39,010 nt of DNA from Actinomycetota bacterium (lineage in GTDB: Bacteria; Actinomycetota; Geothermincolia; Geothermincolales; RBG-13-55-18): assembly GCA_013178005.1 (NCBI GenBank), contig JABLXL010000053.1, positions 1-39,010 of the forward strand. Direction: 5' to 3'. The notes beneath the pieces were generated by a model, which worked only from the letters and a program-made list of their open reading frames with translations, was not told where the DNA came from and searched no databases. How positions within the stretch are numbered: position 1 is the first letter of the stretch; each line of letters starts with the position of its first letter. Positions 9,084 to 17,149 of this stretch are shown here, piece by piece. The position numbers and the translations under genes are program-made.

Positions 9084-9299
9084 CTAACGCTCGGGGCGGA
9101 CGATGATGTACCCCTTGTCCATCAGCCAGTGATGGAACTGGTGGGCCGTGAACCTGCAGCGCTCCTTGCATTCCAGCCTTTTTTCCTCGTAGCCCGCCGA
9201 TCCTTCCTCGAGCGCGTTCAGCTCCAACTGCACCGGGCATTCCACGGCCTTGCAGAACTCCCTGCGCTGGTATTCGACATATCCCTCCAACGGCGTCAT
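9084..9299 (-). CDS. Small cysteine-containing protein of unknown function
   Basis: 71 residues, not confidently recognised. It has five cysteines (EFC, VEC, LEC, ERC plus spacing residues), followed by HQFHHWLMDKGYIIVRPE, which is aromatic and histidine-rich. The Cys pattern (C-x4-C, then C-x3-C) together with the His residues could bind a metal or Fe-S cluster, but this is inference. No signal or membrane segment. The start at 9299 follows GGAGGAGC closely, a clear ribosome binding site. The longer frame to 9368 has none. It is co-directional with and 87 bases upstream of the LsrF-like gene, so it may head that operon. Confidence 0.65.
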   Translation of the reverse strand: MTPLEGYVEYQRREFCKAVECPVQLELNALEEGSAGYEEKRLECKERCRFTAHQFHHWLMDKGYIIVRPER

Positions 9300-9442
9300 C
9301 GCTCCTCCAGGGGTATCCGCGGTAGAACATATGGATATTGTACTCTTCCCGCCGGTTAAGAATAACACACCCGATTAAGAGCATCGAACCCGGTGAGCCC
9401 TCGAAATATGGAGATTGCGAGGGGGGCAACCCGGCGACCGGG

Positions 9443-9592
9443 ATGCGTCATTCGGCAGGCAGCTGGCGCGACCTGCTGGAGCTTATCATCAATACCTGCA
9501 AATGGCTGGTGGCCATCCCGATCGTTTGCATGGTCGTGAGTTATCCCGTCCGCAAGAGGACAACAGAGCCCATCGACAAAGCATGGGCGTGA
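9443..9592 (+). CDS. Possible small single-span membrane protein
   Basis: A 49-residue frame with one plausible transmembrane stretch (CKWLVAIPIVCMVVSYP) flanked by charged residues and a basic C-terminus (RKRTTEP). Only a weak GGG precedes the ATG. It lies in a gap between two minus-strand genes and is followed by the terminator of tRNA-Gly. It could be a chance frame, as no family is recognised. Confidence 0.3.
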   Translation: MRHSAGSWRDLLELIINTCKWLVAIPIVCMVVSYPVRKRTTEPIDKAWA

Positions 9593-9615
9593 GCACGAGG
9601 TTTTTTAGCAAACAA

Positions 9616-9643
9616 AAAGCCGGAGGGAAAGGCCTCCGGCTTT
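9616..9643 (-). terminator. Rho-independent terminator of tRNA-Gly
   Basis: An 11-base stem (AAAGCCGGAGG / CCTCCGGCTTT) with a 6-base loop. On the minus strand it is followed by a T-rich run (TTGTTTG). It begins 7 bases beyond the encoded CCA of tRNA-Gly. Confidence 0.8.
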
Positions 9644-9650
9644 GCTGGGC

Positions 9651-9726
9651 TGGAGCGGGTCACGGGGATCGAACCCGCGGCCTCAAGCTTGGGAAGCTTG
9701 CGCTCTACCGACTGAGCTAGACCCGC
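9651..9726 (-). tRNA. tRNA-Gly (anticodon CCC)
   Basis: 76 bases including an encoded CCA. Acceptor stem GCGGGTC pairs with GACCCGC. The anticodon arm is CAAGC-TTCCCAA-GCTTG, giving anticodon CCC, which reads GGG. The T loop is GTTCGATCC. It has its own -10 box (9742-9747) and terminator (9616-9643), so it is a single-gene unit. Confidence 0.95.
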
Positions 9727-9741
9727 CTGCTTCAGTAATGA

Positions 9742-9747
9742 ATTATA
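9742..9747 (-). promoter_or_regulatory. -10 box for tRNA-Gly
   Basis: TATAAT on the minus strand, 15 bases before the mature 5' end. This predicts a leader of about 8-9 bases. No convincing -35 is visible. Confidence 0.55.
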
Positions 9748-9792
9748 TCATAAGGTCTGGGCTTCCCGGAAAAACCGCGGATCAAGGTGCGG

Positions 9793-10953
9793 CTATTCCC
9801 ACCTCGCCTTGCTCCCGGGTTTCGCCGGAGGCCGGGGCATCTCGGGAAGGTAATTGAGCACCCGCCACCTCGATTCCCCGAAGCGGGGACGGGCAAGGTA
9901 GCGGTCGATAGCCGTGGTCAATAGGTTCCAGTAGAGAATGCTCACGGCCACCGCCTCAGCATGGAAACCCACCGCTCGCAGCACGGCCACGGTGACACCT
10001 ATGCCTACCGCGTATATCCATATCCCGCGGTGGGACATGGGACTGGTCACCCAGTCGGTGGCCATGAAGAATGCTCCCAGGAAGAGGGCGCCGCTCAACA
10101 ACTGGTATAGAGGAGAGTTCCCGGCGGCCATGTTGAAAAGGGTGAAGGCGGTGATGATCCCGAACGGGATACGCCAGTCGATAGTCCTCCGCCACATGAG
10201 GTAGACGCCGCCCAGGAGGAGGGCCAGGATCGACACCTCTCCTATGGATCCGCTCTTGAGCCCAAGAAAAAGCGAGAGCAGGGTGGGTCTCCCGCCCGCG
10301 GTAAGCCAGGTGGCCCCCACCGGGGTGGCGCCCGCCACCGCGTCGCTTAGCTTCCCGGCGTGCAGAAGGGAAAGTGGGGTGGCAGCGTTCACCGCATCCA
10401 GCGGCATGCCCGAGAGGGTGCCGTAGGCGACGACGCCCGCCGCACGGTCGATGACCCTGGTGGTGACCGGGGTGAAGAAACCCGCCTTCCTCCAGAAAAA
10501 AGGCACGACGTACCGGGAGGTATAGATGGAAAGGGGCGTGAACATCAGCACCACCCTGGCCAGAAGGGCGGGGTTGAAAATGTTCTTGCCGAGGCCTCCG
10601 AACAACTCCTTGGCCACCGCCACGGCGATGAAGGCGCCGATCGCCACCACCCACAGCGGGGTGGTGGGAGGAAGCAGGAAGGCGAAAAGGAGGCCGGTGA
10701 CCACAGCGCTGAAATCATAAAGGGTCACCCTGCGGCGCATGAGCGCTCGCGCCAGGAGCTCGGAGATGACCGCGACCATGACGCTGACGGTGACGATATA
10801 GATGACGTTCATGCCGAAGACCACCACCGCCACGGCTAAAGCCGGCATCAGGGCCACGAGCACCTGGACCATGGCGCGCGGTATGGTTTCGCCTGCGTCG
10901 TGCAGGTGCGGTGGCGACGATGATCTCATGGCCTCAACCGACAACGCTTTCAC
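9793..10953 (-). CDS. rnfD: RnfD/NqrB-like membrane flavoprotein subunit (orphan)
   Basis: 386-residue multi-span membrane protein with the RnfD/NqrB signature GKNIFNPALLARV (about residues 122-134) and the C-terminal ATDWVTSPMS loop. In Rnf and Nqr complexes this subunit carries FMN bound covalently to a threonine and helps pump ions. Two candidate threonines are visible: Thr192 in DAVNAATPLSLL, positionally the better match but with Asn-Ala in place of the usual Ser/Thr-Gly, and Thr210 in DAVAGATPV. No RnfA, B, C, E or G is in the window. It lies 45 bases downstream of the low-complexity membrane protein gene, so the two are likely co-transcribed. GTG 10953 is the longest start, but TTG 10944 has better spacing from AGAGGTG. 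Confidence 0.85.
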   Translation of the reverse strand: MKALSVEAMRSSSPPHLHDAGETIPRAMVQVLVALMPALAVAVVVFGMNVIYIVTVSVMVAVISELLARALMRRRVTLYDFSAVVTGLLFAFLLPPTTPLWVVAIGAFIAVAVAKELFGGLGKNIFNPALLARVVLMFTPLSIYTSRYVVPFFWRKAGFFTPVTTRVIDRAAGVVAYGTLSGMPLDAVNAATPLSLLHAGKLSDAVAGATPVGATWLTAGGRPTLLSLFLGLKSGSIGEVSILALLLGGVYLMWRRTIDWRIPFGIITAFTLFNMAAGNSPLYQLLSGALFLGAFFMATDWVTSPMSHRGIWIYAVGIGVTVAVLRAVGFHAEAVAVSILYWNLLTTAIDRYLARPRFGESRWRVLNYLPEMPRPPAKPGSKARWE

Positions 10954-10998
10954 CTCTTACGCCTCGAGGGCAGGACTCCACCTGCGCCCGGCCATCGC

Positions 10999-11667
10999 TC
11001 ATCCCGAGAGCCGGTGTCGATCATCCCCGCCGCGGCGCCGCTTAAAGGCGCTCGCCCCGAAGCAGGCTAACCCGAACCAACCCATGGCGAAGAGCGGTAA
11101 GTAAAGTATGAGCGACTCCTTTTCTGCCTCGTCGTCCTCCTTCTTATCTTCCTCTTCCTCTTCCTTTTTCTCTTTTTCTGTCTCTGTCTCTTTCTCTTCC
11201 TTCTCCCCGTCCCCGCCCGGGGCTGGACTGGGTTCGGTGATGACGTCCGGCGGGGCGGTGGGCTCAGGCGCGGGCGAGGGCCCGGTGGTGACGTCCGGCG
11301 GGGCGGTGGGCTCAGGCGCGGGCGAGGGCCCGGTGGTGACGTCCGGCGGGGCGGTGGGCTCCGTCCTATAAGACGGCGAAGGGGATGTCACGACGTCCGG
11401 TGCCAGCTCTCCAGCGCCATCAAGGGGCGTCGCCGAGGAGATGGCGTCGCTTCCCTCAAGGCCGTTCCCGACCGGCGACGCTCCCGTGCCGGCGTCCGCC
11501 ACGCTCCCCTCCTCCGACGCGAGCGAGGGCGCGGCAACCGCATCCCTTTCCGCGTAACCGTCGCCCTTATGGTATCTTCCCCCGATGGCGAACCCGAAGG
11601 TGACCGCGACGATGGTCGCGAAAGCCGCCAGGCCCAACAGGAACCTCAAGTTCGAGAACCTTCTCAC
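10999..11667 (-). CDS. Low-complexity, twice membrane-anchored surface protein
   Basis: About 222 residues, no family recognised. The N-terminus (RRFSNLRFLLG then AFATIVAVTFGFAIGG) is a signal anchor. The middle carries three near-identical 16-residue units of the type PTAPPDVTTGPSPAPE, followed by about 40 residues of Lys/Glu/Asp runs. It ends with a transmembrane helix (LILYLPLFAMGWFGLACFGA) and a basic tail. The middle would be extracytoplasmic and disordered. The start chosen is GTG 11667, eight bases after AAAGG; GTG 11676 overlaps that site. It sits directly upstream of the rnfD-like gene. Confidence 0.7.
   Translation of the reverse strand: MRRFSNLRFLLGLAAFATIVAVTFGFAIGGRYHKGDGYAERDAVAAPSLASEEGSVADAGTGASPVGNGLEGSDAISSATPLDGAGELAPDVVTSPSPSYRTEPTAPPDVTTGPSPAPEPTAPPDVTTGPSPAPEPTAPPDVITEPSPAPGGDGEKEEKETETEKEKKEEEEEDKKEDDEAEKESLILYLPLFAMGWFGLACFGASAFKRRRGGDDRHRLSG
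11243..11362 (-). repeat. 48-bp in-frame tandem repeat (2.5 copies)
   Basis: Identical 48-bp units begin at 11243, 11291 and 11339 (starting ACGTCCGGCGGGGCGG). They encode the 16-residue Pro/Thr-rich units of the surface protein. Near-perfect identity suggests recent expansion. Confidence 0.9.
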
Positions 11668-11777
11668 CTGTACCACCTTTTACATGCCAGCCCGCTCCCA
11701 GTTGTTGCTGATATTTTCGTTTCCCGCTATTGGATTTAAAATGACAGCTGTCAACCTGCCCTCATCGGGGTGAGGGT

Positions 11778-12020
11778 GCCCTGAAAATAGCGCATCTGCC
11801 ACGACATATCGCGTCCTGGATGCCTCGCGGCTGGCTTCGTCCCCGCATGGTGTCACGTACTCGCCGCATGGGGACCTGCCCTGAAAATAGCGCATCTGCC
11901 ACGACATATCGCGTCCTGAATGCCTCGCAGCTGGCTTCGTCCTCGCATGATGTCACGTACTCGCGGCATGGGGACCTGCCCTGAAAACAGCGCATCTGCC
12001 ACGACATATCGTGCCTTGAC
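11778..12020. repeat. 100-bp tandem repeats downstream of a pseudogene
   Basis: Units begin at 11778, 11878 and 11978 with GCCCTGAAAATAGCGCATCT or a close variant, a period of exactly 100 bp. The first two are nearly identical and the third merges into the 3' part of the acyl-CoA synthetase pseudogene. No coding role is visible. The frames crossing the array change when it leaves the repeats. Confidence 0.9.
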
Positions 12021-12029
12021 CACCTCGCG

Positions 12030-12551
12030 GTTATTTTCATCCCCGATGGCATCGCGCTCGGAGGCGGAGAGCGAGTCCAGGTCCAGCCATCCCACGGGCA
12101 CCCAGGTGTCCGCGGCGTTATATGCAGGAGGCCGACTTTCTTCACGCTCTTGAGGTTGGGGGCCGCTTCCAGCGCCTGGGGCACCAGGACGTCCTCCACG
12201 AAGAAGAGGCGGGAACCCCCGTTGTTGACGATGTGCTCGATCTCGTTGGGTTTTTAGCATGAAGTTGAGGATGTCGACCACGCACCCTATCTTGCACGCC
12301 CCCAGCCAGGCATACATATACGTGCGAGGCAGTTGTTAGTCATGAAGGATGTGCGGCCTCCCTTCCCGGCCTAAAGTTTCTGGAAGACGTGGGCCATGAG
12401 GCAGCAGTTGCGGTTGAGTTCCTCGAAGGTGACCTTCAGCCCCATGAACACCAGTGGGGCGCGCCCTGGGTACTTGGCCGCTCTGCGCGCGTGGATGTCC
12501 CCCATGTTTAACCTGCGCAGCATGTTTCGTGACGCTCTCGTTGCCAGACAT
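12030..12551 (-). pseudogene. Acyl-CoA synthetase (AMP-binding) pseudogene, N-terminal part
   Basis: Remains of a fatty-acyl-CoA ligase-like gene. The original start is probably ATG 12551 after GGGAG (MSGNESVTK). After a frameshift it reads MGDIHARRAAKYPGRAPLVF, then MGLKVTFEELNRN. A stop at about 12371 is followed, in other frames, by YAWLGACKIGCVVDILNFML and then FVEDVLVPQALEAAPNLKS and WVPVGWLDLDSL. These match, in order, the first 150 or so residues of AMP-binding synthetases. The phosphate-binding TSGTTG motif and everything after it are missing; the gene dissolves into the 100-bp repeats. At least three frameshifts or stops are needed to join the pieces. Confidence 0.8.
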
Positions 12552-12782
12552 GGATGCTCCCACCCCAGACAATTACTCGACACGATGTTGCTAATCCCTC
12601 CCAGAGCGGTCATGATTACAGCACGTTGGCCAGACTGGCGGGCGCCGGTGGGTTCAGGGAAGCCAACCGTGCGCCGCCCGCCCTCTCCCCGACGCGTGGT
12701 TGACCCCGGCGCTGTCGCTTTGCAAGCCTCAACGCGCTCGCTATACTTTACGCAAAACCCGAGTAACGAGGTGGACCCGGAT

Positions 12783-13214
12783 ATGGACTCGGAAGAGGAC
12801 TTCGACTTCCTGGCCATAGAGATGTTCAACGTCAACCTGGCCATCACCCGCATGAGCCTGGCATCCATCCACGCCGCCGAGGGCAGGCTGGACGCCGCCA
12901 TCGAGGAATACACCCGGGTGCTGGAATTCGACCCCAACCTCTACCTAGCCTATTTCAACCGCGGCAAGGCTTTCTGGCGCAAGGGCGAGCGCGGAAGGGC
13001 CCTTGAGGACCTCACGCGGGCCATCAACCTCGAGCCAGGCGTGGCCATCACCTATGTCTACCGCGGCGACCTCTTCCTCAAGGAGGGCGATGTCGCGGCG
13101 GCGCGCAGGGACTACCGCAAAGCCCTGGAGGTCTCGCCCTCCTTCGAGATGGCCGCCGAGCGCATGGAGTTGCTGCGAAGGTCGCGCCGCAAAGGCACCT
13201 ACCGCAAGACCTGA
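12783..13214 (+). CDS. TPR-repeat protein
   Basis: 143 residues with about three tetratricopeptide repeats: AIEEYTRVLEFDPNLYLAYFN, then the units around GRALEDLTRAINLEPG and AAARRDYRKALEVSP, each with the Ala/Tyr/Pro pattern of TPR helices. The acidic start (MDSEEDFDFLAIEM) precedes a helix. TPRs bind other proteins, but the partner is unknown. The upstream part of the same frame (from 12396) lies antisense to the acyl-CoA synthetase pseudogene and is not coding. ATG 12783 follows GAGGTGG by about 8 bases; GTG 12771 is an alternative. It converges on the cysteine desulfurase gene. Confidence 0.75.
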   Translation: MDSEEDFDFLAIEMFNVNLAITRMSLASIHAAEGRLDAAIEEYTRVLEFDPNLYLAYFNRGKAFWRKGERGRALEDLTRAINLEPGVAITYVYRGDLFLKEGDVAAARRDYRKALEVSPSFEMAAERMELLRRSRRKGTYRKT

Positions 13215-13236
13215 GGTAAAGGCTTCAGGCTGGCGT

Positions 13237-14412
13237 TCAGCCGTGGTAGAGGGGGGACATGCGGCGAAGCTCCTCCACGATGGCGGGGAGGGTCTCGAGC
13301 ACGTAGTCCACGTCCTCCATGGTGTTCTCCCTGCCCAGGGTCAGGCGCAGGCTGCCGTGGGCTTTCTCGGGAGGAATGCCCAGGGCGAGGAGCACGTGGG
13401 AAGCCTCGCCGCTCACGGAGCTGCACGCCGACCCCGTGGATGCGGCTATGCCCTGGAAGTCAAGCTTAAGGCATATGGCCTCGCCCTCGATGAAGTCGAA
13501 GAGCAGGTTCACGTTGTTGGGAAGCCTTCGCTCGCGGTCCCCGTTAAGCCTGGTATGGGGGACGCGCTCAAGAATCCCCTCGATAAGACGCTCCCTTAAG
13601 GGAAGAATGCGTTCCGACCTCTCTTTCCACTCGCGCGCCGCCAGCTCCATGGCCACGCCGAAGCCCACGATCCCGGCCACGTTCTCGGTGCCCGAGCGCA
13701 TTCCGCGCTCCTGCCCCCCTCCCAGCAGCAGCCCCCGCACCCGTGTCCCCTTGCGCACGTATAGACACCCCGTGCCCTTGGGGCCATACAGCTTGTGGGC
13801 GGAGAGGGAGAGCAGGTCCACCCCCAGCCCCTCGACGTTTACGTCCAGGGCGCCCGCCGTCTGCACCGCATCGCTGTGCATATAGACGCCGGCCTCCCGG
13901 CAGACCGCGGCGATCTCGGCAACGGGCTGGATCGTGCCCACCTCGTTGTTGGCGTGCATCACCGAGACCAGCACGGTGGAGGGCTTTATGGCCTTGCGCA
14001 CCTCGTCCGGATCCACTATCCCCGAACCGTCAACCGGGATGTAGGTGACCTGGTGACCAAGGCTTTCCAGGAAATGGCAAGGCTCGAGTATCGCGTGATG
14101 TTCGATAGCGGTGGTGATGACGTGGGCGCTCTCCACGCCGGAGGCGTACACCGCGCCTATCACGGCCAGGTTGTCGGCTTCCGTCCCGCCGCTGGTGAAG
14201 ACGATCTCCGAGGGGTCCGCCCCCAGGGCCTCCGCCACCCGCGCGCGCGCGCCCTCCACCGCCTTACGCGCCTCCCTGCCCTCGCCGTAAACGCTCGAGG
14301 GGTTCCCGAACCTCTCTCCCAGGTAGGGGAGCATTGCCGCGGTGACCTCGGGATGCAGCGGCGTGGTCGCGGCGTGATCCATGTAGATCCTGCGCATCTC
14401 CATCATCTCCAT
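13237..14412 (-). CDS. Cysteine desulfurase (NifS/IscS family)
   Basis: About 390 residues, PLP-dependent. It takes sulfur from cysteine as an enzyme-bound persulfide for Fe-S clusters, tRNA thiolation, or possibly selenium from selenocysteine. Landmarks are YMDHAATTP, SGGTEADNLA, AIEHHAILEP and the PLP lysine in LSLSAHKLYGPKG. The active-site loop STGSACSSVSGEASHVL holds the persulfide cysteine. No IscU, IscR or thiolation gene (mnmA) is adjacent, so the role is open. The start is ambiguous: four in-frame ATGs between 14397 and 14412 lie in a GGAG-containing repeat, each able to serve the next. It is divergent from the Nudix gene. Confidence 0.92.
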   Translation of the reverse strand: MEMMEMRRIYMDHAATTPLHPEVTAAMLPYLGERFGNPSSVYGEGREARKAVEGARARVAEALGADPSEIVFTSGGTEADNLAVIGAVYASGVESAHVITTAIEHHAILEPCHFLESLGHQVTYIPVDGSGIVDPDEVRKAIKPSTVLVSVMHANNEVGTIQPVAEIAAVCREAGVYMHSDAVQTAGALDVNVEGLGVDLLSLSAHKLYGPKGTGCLYVRKGTRVRGLLLGGGQERGMRSGTENVAGIVGFGVAMELAAREWKERSERILPLRERLIEGILERVPHTRLNGDRERRLPNNVNLLFDFIEGEAICLKLDFQGIAASTGSACSSVSGEASHVLLALGIPPEKAHGSLRLTLGRENTMEDVDYVLETLPAIVEELRRMSPLYHG

Positions 14413-14457
14413 ATATGATCCAAGGCGGCCAGATCCATGTCCTCCTACAGGATTATA

Positions 14458-14463
14458 TATAAT
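14458..14463 (+). promoter_or_regulatory. -10 box giving a leaderless Nudix mRNA
   Basis: A perfect TATAAT with six bases between it and ATG 14470. Transcription would start on the A of the start codon, consistent with the absence of a ribosome binding site there. Confidence 0.6.
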
Positions 14464-14469
14464 CATGCC

Positions 14470-15054
14470 ATGGACTATGTAAGCGACGACATGATAGCGG
14501 AGATGGAGAGCAAATACGGCGCGCCGCGCCACCTTGACCATTCCTTCGAGATCCTGCCGCAAGAGATGGTCATGCTCCAGGGCTCCAAGAAGCATGGCCG
14601 CGACCACGACGTAACCTTGTTCATCTTCAAAGACCGCTCCTACCGCGAGTTCGCCGCCATCGCCAAACACATGTTCCCCGAAGGCGCCTACCGCGCGCCC
14701 AGCGGAGCGGCCAACCTGGGAGAGGACCTGGAAGCGGGGGCTTTGAGGGAAGCCCTGGAGGAAACGGGACTGGAGATCGAGATCGACCGGTTTATCCTGC
14801 ACATACACGCACGCTTCACTTGCGGGCCCATGGTGGAGAACTGGCGCAGCCTGGTCTTCACCGCCATGCAAACCGACGGGGAACTGCAGCACCGTGACAT
14901 GGAGGAGATAAGGGAGACCAAGTGGGTCACGCTGGAGGAGCTGCAGGGGCCCATCAGGGAGAAGCTGCTGGCCACGGGCATGGGCCTCTTCGCCTACCGT
15001 GTGGCCCTGCACGACGCCTCGGTGGAGGAGATCCTCAAGCTTCGCCCCCTCTAG
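14470..15054 (+). CDS. Nudix hydrolase
   Basis: 194 residues with a canonical Nudix box: Gly-x5-Glu-x7-Arg-Glu-x-x-Glu-Glu-x-Gly, seen as GEDLEAGALREALEETGLE after a Gly five residues earlier. It hydrolyses a nucleoside diphosphate linked to another group, using Mg2+ held by the box glutamates. The N-terminal extension of about 75 residues is unlike plain MutT. The start at 14470 is chosen because a consensus -10 box is placed for a leaderless transcript. The longer frame from 14437 would contain that -10 box inside its coding region. The substrate is not predictable. Confidence 0.85.
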   Translation: MDYVSDDMIAEMESKYGAPRHLDHSFEILPQEMVMLQGSKKHGRDHDVTLFIFKDRSYREFAAIAKHMFPEGAYRAPSGAANLGEDLEAGALREALEETGLEIEIDRFILHIHARFTCGPMVENWRSLVFTAMQTDGELQHRDMEEIRETKWVTLEELQGPIREKLLATGMGLFAYRVALHDASVEEILKLRPL

Positions 15055-15141
15055 GTTAAAACCTCATCGAGTGTCAATAATAAACCTGGAGAACGCGCTA
15101 GCAAGAGAAAACGGCGTGCGGAACACGAACGGAGGGACTGG

Positions 15142-16293
15142 TTGCTCAAATACGTGCTCAGGAACATGTGGAGGCGCAGGGCGCGCACCCTCCTCACCGT
15201 TTTCGGCATCGTGGTGGGGATCTTCGCGCTCACCGTTCTGGGAGCGCTATCCGCCCGCCTCAACCAGCAGGTGAGGGGCGCGGAAACCTGGTTCACCAGC
15301 AAGATATCGGTGGTGCCCTCGGGAAGCGGCCTCTTCGGGGGATCGGACCGCTACCTGGAGCTCTCCAAGGTGGGTGAGATCGAGGCGGTGCCTGGGGTCA
15401 AGAGCGCCGTGGCGGGCTTCGGGCTCCTCCTCTCGGACCAGAGCACCGGTTTCGGGGCTCCCGAGCTCATCGTGGGGGCCGAGCTGAGCAAGGCACAGGA
15501 CCTCCTCAACCTGATAGACCTGGACCGCGGGCGCATCCTTCGTGAAGGGGACGAGGGCAAGGTGGTACTGGGCTCCACCCTGGCGGAGAAATTCGAGGCG
15601 GACCTGGGAGACACGGTGGAGCTTCGCGGCAGGGACTTCGAGGTGGTAGGGGTATACGCGCCCACCCTGTCCGCGCCCGACGGGTTCGCCTTCGTCTCCT
15701 ACCGTGACGCCCTGGACCTTTTCCGCGAGGTGAACCCCTACTTCCAGGTGGGCGACATCGCCGCCACCATCGACGTCATCCCCGAGGAGGGGGTGGACGC
15801 CGAGGAGCTGGCAGCGCGCATCGGCGAGAGCGTGGACGGCATAAAGGTCATCTCACCCGCGGAGGCCGAGAAGCAGATATCCCAGTTCAGCCTGATCTTC
15901 AACGCCATACTGCTGGGCATCGGCTTCATAGCCCTGGTGGTGGGCGGGCTTTCCATCATCAACACCATGATCATGTCGGTGTCGGAGCGCACCAGGGAGA
16001 TCGGCCTCAAGAAGGCAGTCGGGGCGGAAACGGGCTCGGTGTTGTCGGAATACCTTCTGGAATCGGCCATGATCGGCTTCTTCGGCGGGGTCATCGGCGT
16101 CCTGGCCGGGCTTCTCGCGGTATACCTCCTGAACAACGCCACCTCCTCCAGCCAGGTGACCGTGTTCTCCGTCACCCCCACGGTGGCCATAGGTCCGGTG
16201 GTCTTCGCCACCTTCCTGGGCACTGCGGCGGGGCTCTTTCCCGCCTTGAGGGCGGCCCGACTAAAGCCCATTGAGGCGCTCCGGGAGGATTGA
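15142..16293 (+). CDS. ABC transporter permease (MacB/FtsX type)
   Basis: 383 residues: one N-terminal transmembrane segment (TLLTVFGIVVGIFALTVLGA), a MacB-like periplasmic domain of about 200 residues, then three C-terminal membrane helices (FtsX domain) with the conserved MSVSERTREIGLKKAVGA loop that contacts the ATPase. The start is TTG 15142 after GGAGGG. It forms a two-gene operon with the ATPase four bases downstream. This pair type exports lipoproteins, peptides or antibiotics, or couples ATP use to envelope work. The substrate is unknown. Confidence 0.9.
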   Translation: MLKYVLRNMWRRRARTLLTVFGIVVGIFALTVLGALSARLNQQVRGAETWFTSKISVVPSGSGLFGGSDRYLELSKVGEIEAVPGVKSAVAGFGLLLSDQSTGFGAPELIVGAELSKAQDLLNLIDLDRGRILREGDEGKVVLGSTLAEKFEADLGDTVELRGRDFEVVGVYAPTLSAPDGFAFVSYRDALDLFREVNPYFQVGDIAATIDVIPEEGVDAEELAARIGESVDGIKVISPAEAEKQISQFSLIFNAILLGIGFIALVVGGLSIINTMIMSVSERTREIGLKKAVGAETGSVLSEYLLESAMIGFFGGVIGVLAGLLAVYLLNNATSSSQVTVFSVTPTVAIGPVVFATFLGTAAGLFPALRAARLKPIEALRED

Positions 16294-16297
16294 GGGC

Positions 16298-17017
16298 ATG
16301 ATCGTCGCGCGAGGCGTCACCAAGGTTTACCGGATAGGCCCCACGGAGATACGGGCCGTGGACGGCCTCGACCTCAGCATCGAGGCGGGAGAGTTCCTGT
16401 CCATCGTGGGCCCGTCGGGATCGGGCAAGACCACACTTCTCCATCTCCTAGGGCTGCTGGACGCCCCCACCTCGGGAAGCGTCTCCGTGGAGGGGCGGGA
16501 GACGCTGGGGCTTTCCCCCCGGGAGCTGACGCGGCTGCGGCGCGAGAAAATAGGCTTCGTCTTCCAGGAGTTCAACCTGCTCCCGGTGCTCAACGCGCGC
16601 GAGAACGTGGAGCTGCCCCTGCGCTACCTCAAGGTGCCCGGACCCGAGAGGCACCGCCGGGCCATGGAGGCGCTGGAGATGGTGGGGCTCTCGGACCGCG
16701 CGAATAACCGTCCCGCGCAGCTCTCGGGCGGGGAACAGCAGCGGGTGGCCATCGCCCGCGCCCTGGTCACCAACCCAACGCTCGTGCTGGCGGACGAGCC
16801 CACGGGCGAGCTGGACACCCAGAACACCTGCCGGGTCATCGAGCTCATGCGAAACCTCAACCGCGAAACGGGGCAGACCTTCGCCATCGTTACCCACGAT
16901 CCCATGGTCGCCGGCTACACCCGCCGTGTCATCACCCTGCGCGACGGAAAGATCGCGAGCGACTCCATGGGAGCGGAGGCAGAGCTCGCCTGCGATCCGG
17001 AGGCTCCCACCATCTGA
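16298..17017 (+). CDS. ABC transporter ATP-binding protein (MacB/LolD type)
   Basis: 239 residues with Walker A GPSGSGKT (residues 38-45), Q-loop in VFQEFNLLP, signature [15 protein letters not shown], Walker [13 protein letters not shown] and the H-loop in VTHD. The A-loop Tyr (KVYRIG) and the FQEFNLL segment are typical of the MacB/LolD subfamily. It begins four bases after the permease stop, so the two are translated together and form the full exporter. No membrane-fusion (MacA-like) gene is adjacent. Confidence 0.93.
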   Translation: MIVARGVTKVYRIGPTEIRAVDGLDLSIEAGEFLSIVGPSGSGKTTLLHLLGLLDAPTSGSVSVEGRETLGLSPRELTRLRREKIGFVFQEFNLLPVLNARENVELPLRYLKVPGPERHRRAMEALEMVGLSDRANNRPAQLSGGEQQRVAIARALVTNPTLVLADEPTGELDTQNTCRVIELMRNLNRETGQTFAIVTHDPMVAGYTRRVITLRDGKIASDSMGAEAELACDPEAPTI

Positions 17018-17122
17018 CCAGGGGTTGGGTTTATTGCAAATTTTTCGCCAGATAGCATCGTAGGCAAGCTGGCGGGGCGCTTCCCGCGGCCTCGGAGCTC
17101 GATATCCGGGACCCCACCCCCT

Positions 17123-17128
17123 TATAAT
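17123..17128 (+). promoter_or_regulatory. -10 box of the radical SAM gene
   Basis: A perfect TATAAT 21 bases before ATG 17150, leaving a short leader that carries GGGAG as the ribosome binding site. No clear -35 is visible. Confidence 0.5.
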
Positions 17129-17149
17129 CGTTCTTGGGAGTGATGTAAG

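Noticed and set aside
11778-12020. CRISPR array
   Set aside because: The 100-bp units are contiguous and repeat over their whole length; there are no short repeats with unique spacers. The 96-bp and 201-bp arrays fail for the same reason.
12396-12782. N-terminal extension of the TPR gene
   Set aside because: It is antisense to recognisable acyl-CoA synthetase pseudogene sequence and lacks TPR or other motifs.
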